From: Myxococcales bacterium
GTDB lineage: Bacteria > Myxococcota_A > Polyangia > Polyangiales > Polyangiaceae
Direction: 5' to 3'
Length of the DNA stretch: 6,330 bases
Assembly (NCBI GenBank): GCA_013298325.1
Contig: JAAFHJ010000299.1
Span: 1-6,330 of the forward strand
This document shows positions 5,748 through 6,330 of the stretch, piece by piece (within the stretch, counting starts at the first letter, position 1; every line of letters begins with the position of its first letter). Under the pieces are notes generated by a model, which made no database searches, was not told where the DNA came from, and saw only the letters and a program-made list of their open reading frames with translations. The position numbers were made by a program, and so were the translations under genes.

Positions 5748-6272
5748 CTAGAGCATGCCGACCGTCGTCGCTGCCGCCGCGATGACCGAAGCGGTGCGGA
5801 CGGCGTCGTGGACTTGGTCTTCCGAAAGGCCGCCATCGAGGACGACTTTCTCGTGAGACTTGACGCATGTTTCGCACGCGTTGATCGCGGAAACCGCGAG
5901 ACAAGCGAGTTCGAAATCGGCTTTGTTGGTGGCCACTTGACCGAGGCGGTTCATCCGGAGACCGGCCCGCTTCGTTCCGTAGACTTCCTTCCCGACGAGG
6001 TGCCGGAAACGGTAGAATACGTTGTTCATGGCCATCAACGAAGCGGCCGCCTTCGCATCTTCGAAAACGCCATCGGAAGCGACTCCGCGTGCGTCTGCGA
6101 CGAGGGCGTCCACCAGCGGGCGGCAGCCGAGCGCGTAGGCACTCGCGATCGCGACGAGCCACCGTTGATCGGTAGTGAGCGTCGAAGAACCGCGGAGTAC
6201 CCCGTCGAGATTCAATCGCGTATCTTTGGCCGCGTCCGGAAAGGAGTCGCGGAGGCTATCAATGGCGCTCAT
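5748..6272 (-). CDS. ahpD: AhpD, alkylhydroperoxidase that reduces AhpC
   Basis: AhpD re-reduces the peroxiredoxin AhpC and has weak peroxidase activity itself; in mycobacteria it takes electrons from lipoamide on DlaT through Lpd. The 174 residues match the 177 of Mycobacterium tuberculosis AhpD. The active site is Glu121, then Cys133 and Cys136 in INACETCVKSH, with His140; spacing equals Glu118, Cys130, Cys133 and His137 of the mycobacterial protein. The residue before the second Cys is Thr instead of the mycobacterial His132. The N-terminal domain also keeps a family-like block (MAMNNVFYRFRHLV, about 80-93). The ATG at 6272 is 5 bases after the ahpC stop. A GTG at 6281 in frame overlaps that stop and is less likely. 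GGGTGA at the end of ahpC can act as the Shine-Dalgarno, giving translational coupling. Confidence 0.95.
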   Translation of the reverse strand: MSAIDSLRDSFPDAAKDTRLNLDGVLRGSSTLTTDQRWLVAIASAYALGCRPLVDALVADARGVASDGVFEDAKAAASLMAMNNVFYRFRHLVGKEVYGTKRAGLRMNRLGQVATNKADFELACLAVSAINACETCVKSHEKVVLDGGLSEDQVHDAVRTASVIAAAATTVGML

Positions 6273-6277
6273 GGTGT

Positions 6278-6330
6278 TCACCCGAGGGTCGCTTGACCCT
6301 TTTCCCAGTTGCAGGGGCAGAGTTCGTCGG
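6278..6330 (-). CDS. ahpC: AhpC peroxiredoxin, C-terminal end only
   Basis: The last 16 complete codons read DELCPCNWEKGQATLG, then TGA; the rest lies beyond the right edge. AhpC is a thiol peroxidase that reduces hydrogen peroxide and alkyl hydroperoxides. DELCxCNW matches the C-terminal resolving-cysteine segment of mycobacterial AhpC, which carries Cys174 and Cys176, rather than the E. coli AhpC tail. This one ends 10 residues after the second Cys, shorter than the mycobacterial tail. Its placement directly before ahpD supports the call. The peroxidatic Cys cannot be seen. Confidence 0.85.
   Translation of the reverse strand, partial: DELCPCNWEKGQATLG

Noticed and set aside
5642..5836. 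Upstream extension of the dps frame, including a hydrophobic stretch
   Set aside because: It overlaps the 3' end of ahpD and makes the protein much longer than Dps family members; the ATG at 5641 gives the normal length.
5628..6296. Plus-strand 222-codon open frame opposite ahpD
   Set aside because: AhpD on the minus strand has its complete active site; the plus frame is its shadow.

Overview
The window is a GC-rich bacterial chromosome segment. Real genes strongly prefer C or G at third codon positions and are separated by well-formed intrinsic terminators. Gene content (FadN/FadA-type beta-oxidation pair, a repeated Cys-rich lipoprotein, a second small lipoprotein, an AhpC/AhpD peroxidase pair) fits a delta-proteobacterial lineage such as Myxococcota. 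That placement is an inference from style and content; no rRNA or other marker is present.

Layout from left to right. (1) Plus strand: the 3' part of a fused 3-hydroxyacyl-CoA dehydrogenase/enoyl-CoA hydratase (1-1218, cut by the window edge), then a complete thiolase (1256-2419) 37 bp downstream. This operon makes three steps of fatty-acid beta-oxidation and ends in a strong terminator at 2453-2485. (2) Plus strand: a lipoprotein (2533-3318) whose mature part is four tandem six-cysteine modules. It converges on a minus-strand 139-aa lipoprotein (3407-3826), with a hairpin at 3346-3376 between the two stop codons. (3) A divergent intergenic region of about 285 bp (3827-4111) holding a hairpin in the leader of the minus gene, a weak candidate promoter, an inverted repeat, a CGG microsatellite and a 16-base palindrome. 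(4) Plus strand: a membrane-anchored protein of the phosphodiester glycosidase (NAGPA) type (4112-5092) whose usual Asp-Gly-Gly-Gly-Ser motif is altered. A GAAA-tetraloop terminator (5111-5147) serves it and the convergent minus-strand gene. (5) Minus strand: an oxidative-stress cluster transcribed right to left, made of ahpC (only the last 16 codons are inside the window), ahpD (5748-6272) and dps (5165-5641).

How the genes work together: FadN/FadA hydrate, oxidise and thiolytically cleave acyl-CoA. AhpC reduces peroxides and AhpD re-reduces AhpC. Dps oxidises and stores ferrous iron and may coat DNA. AhpCD and Dps therefore remove the two Fenton reactants, peroxide and Fe(II), from one locus. 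The two lipoproteins and the glycosidase-like protein are envelope proteins of unknown role.

I found no clear new defence or mobile system, no tRNA or rRNA, no CRISPR array and no insertion sequence. The most unusual items are the four-module cysteine-rich lipoprotein and the motif-degenerate glycosidase-like membrane protein.
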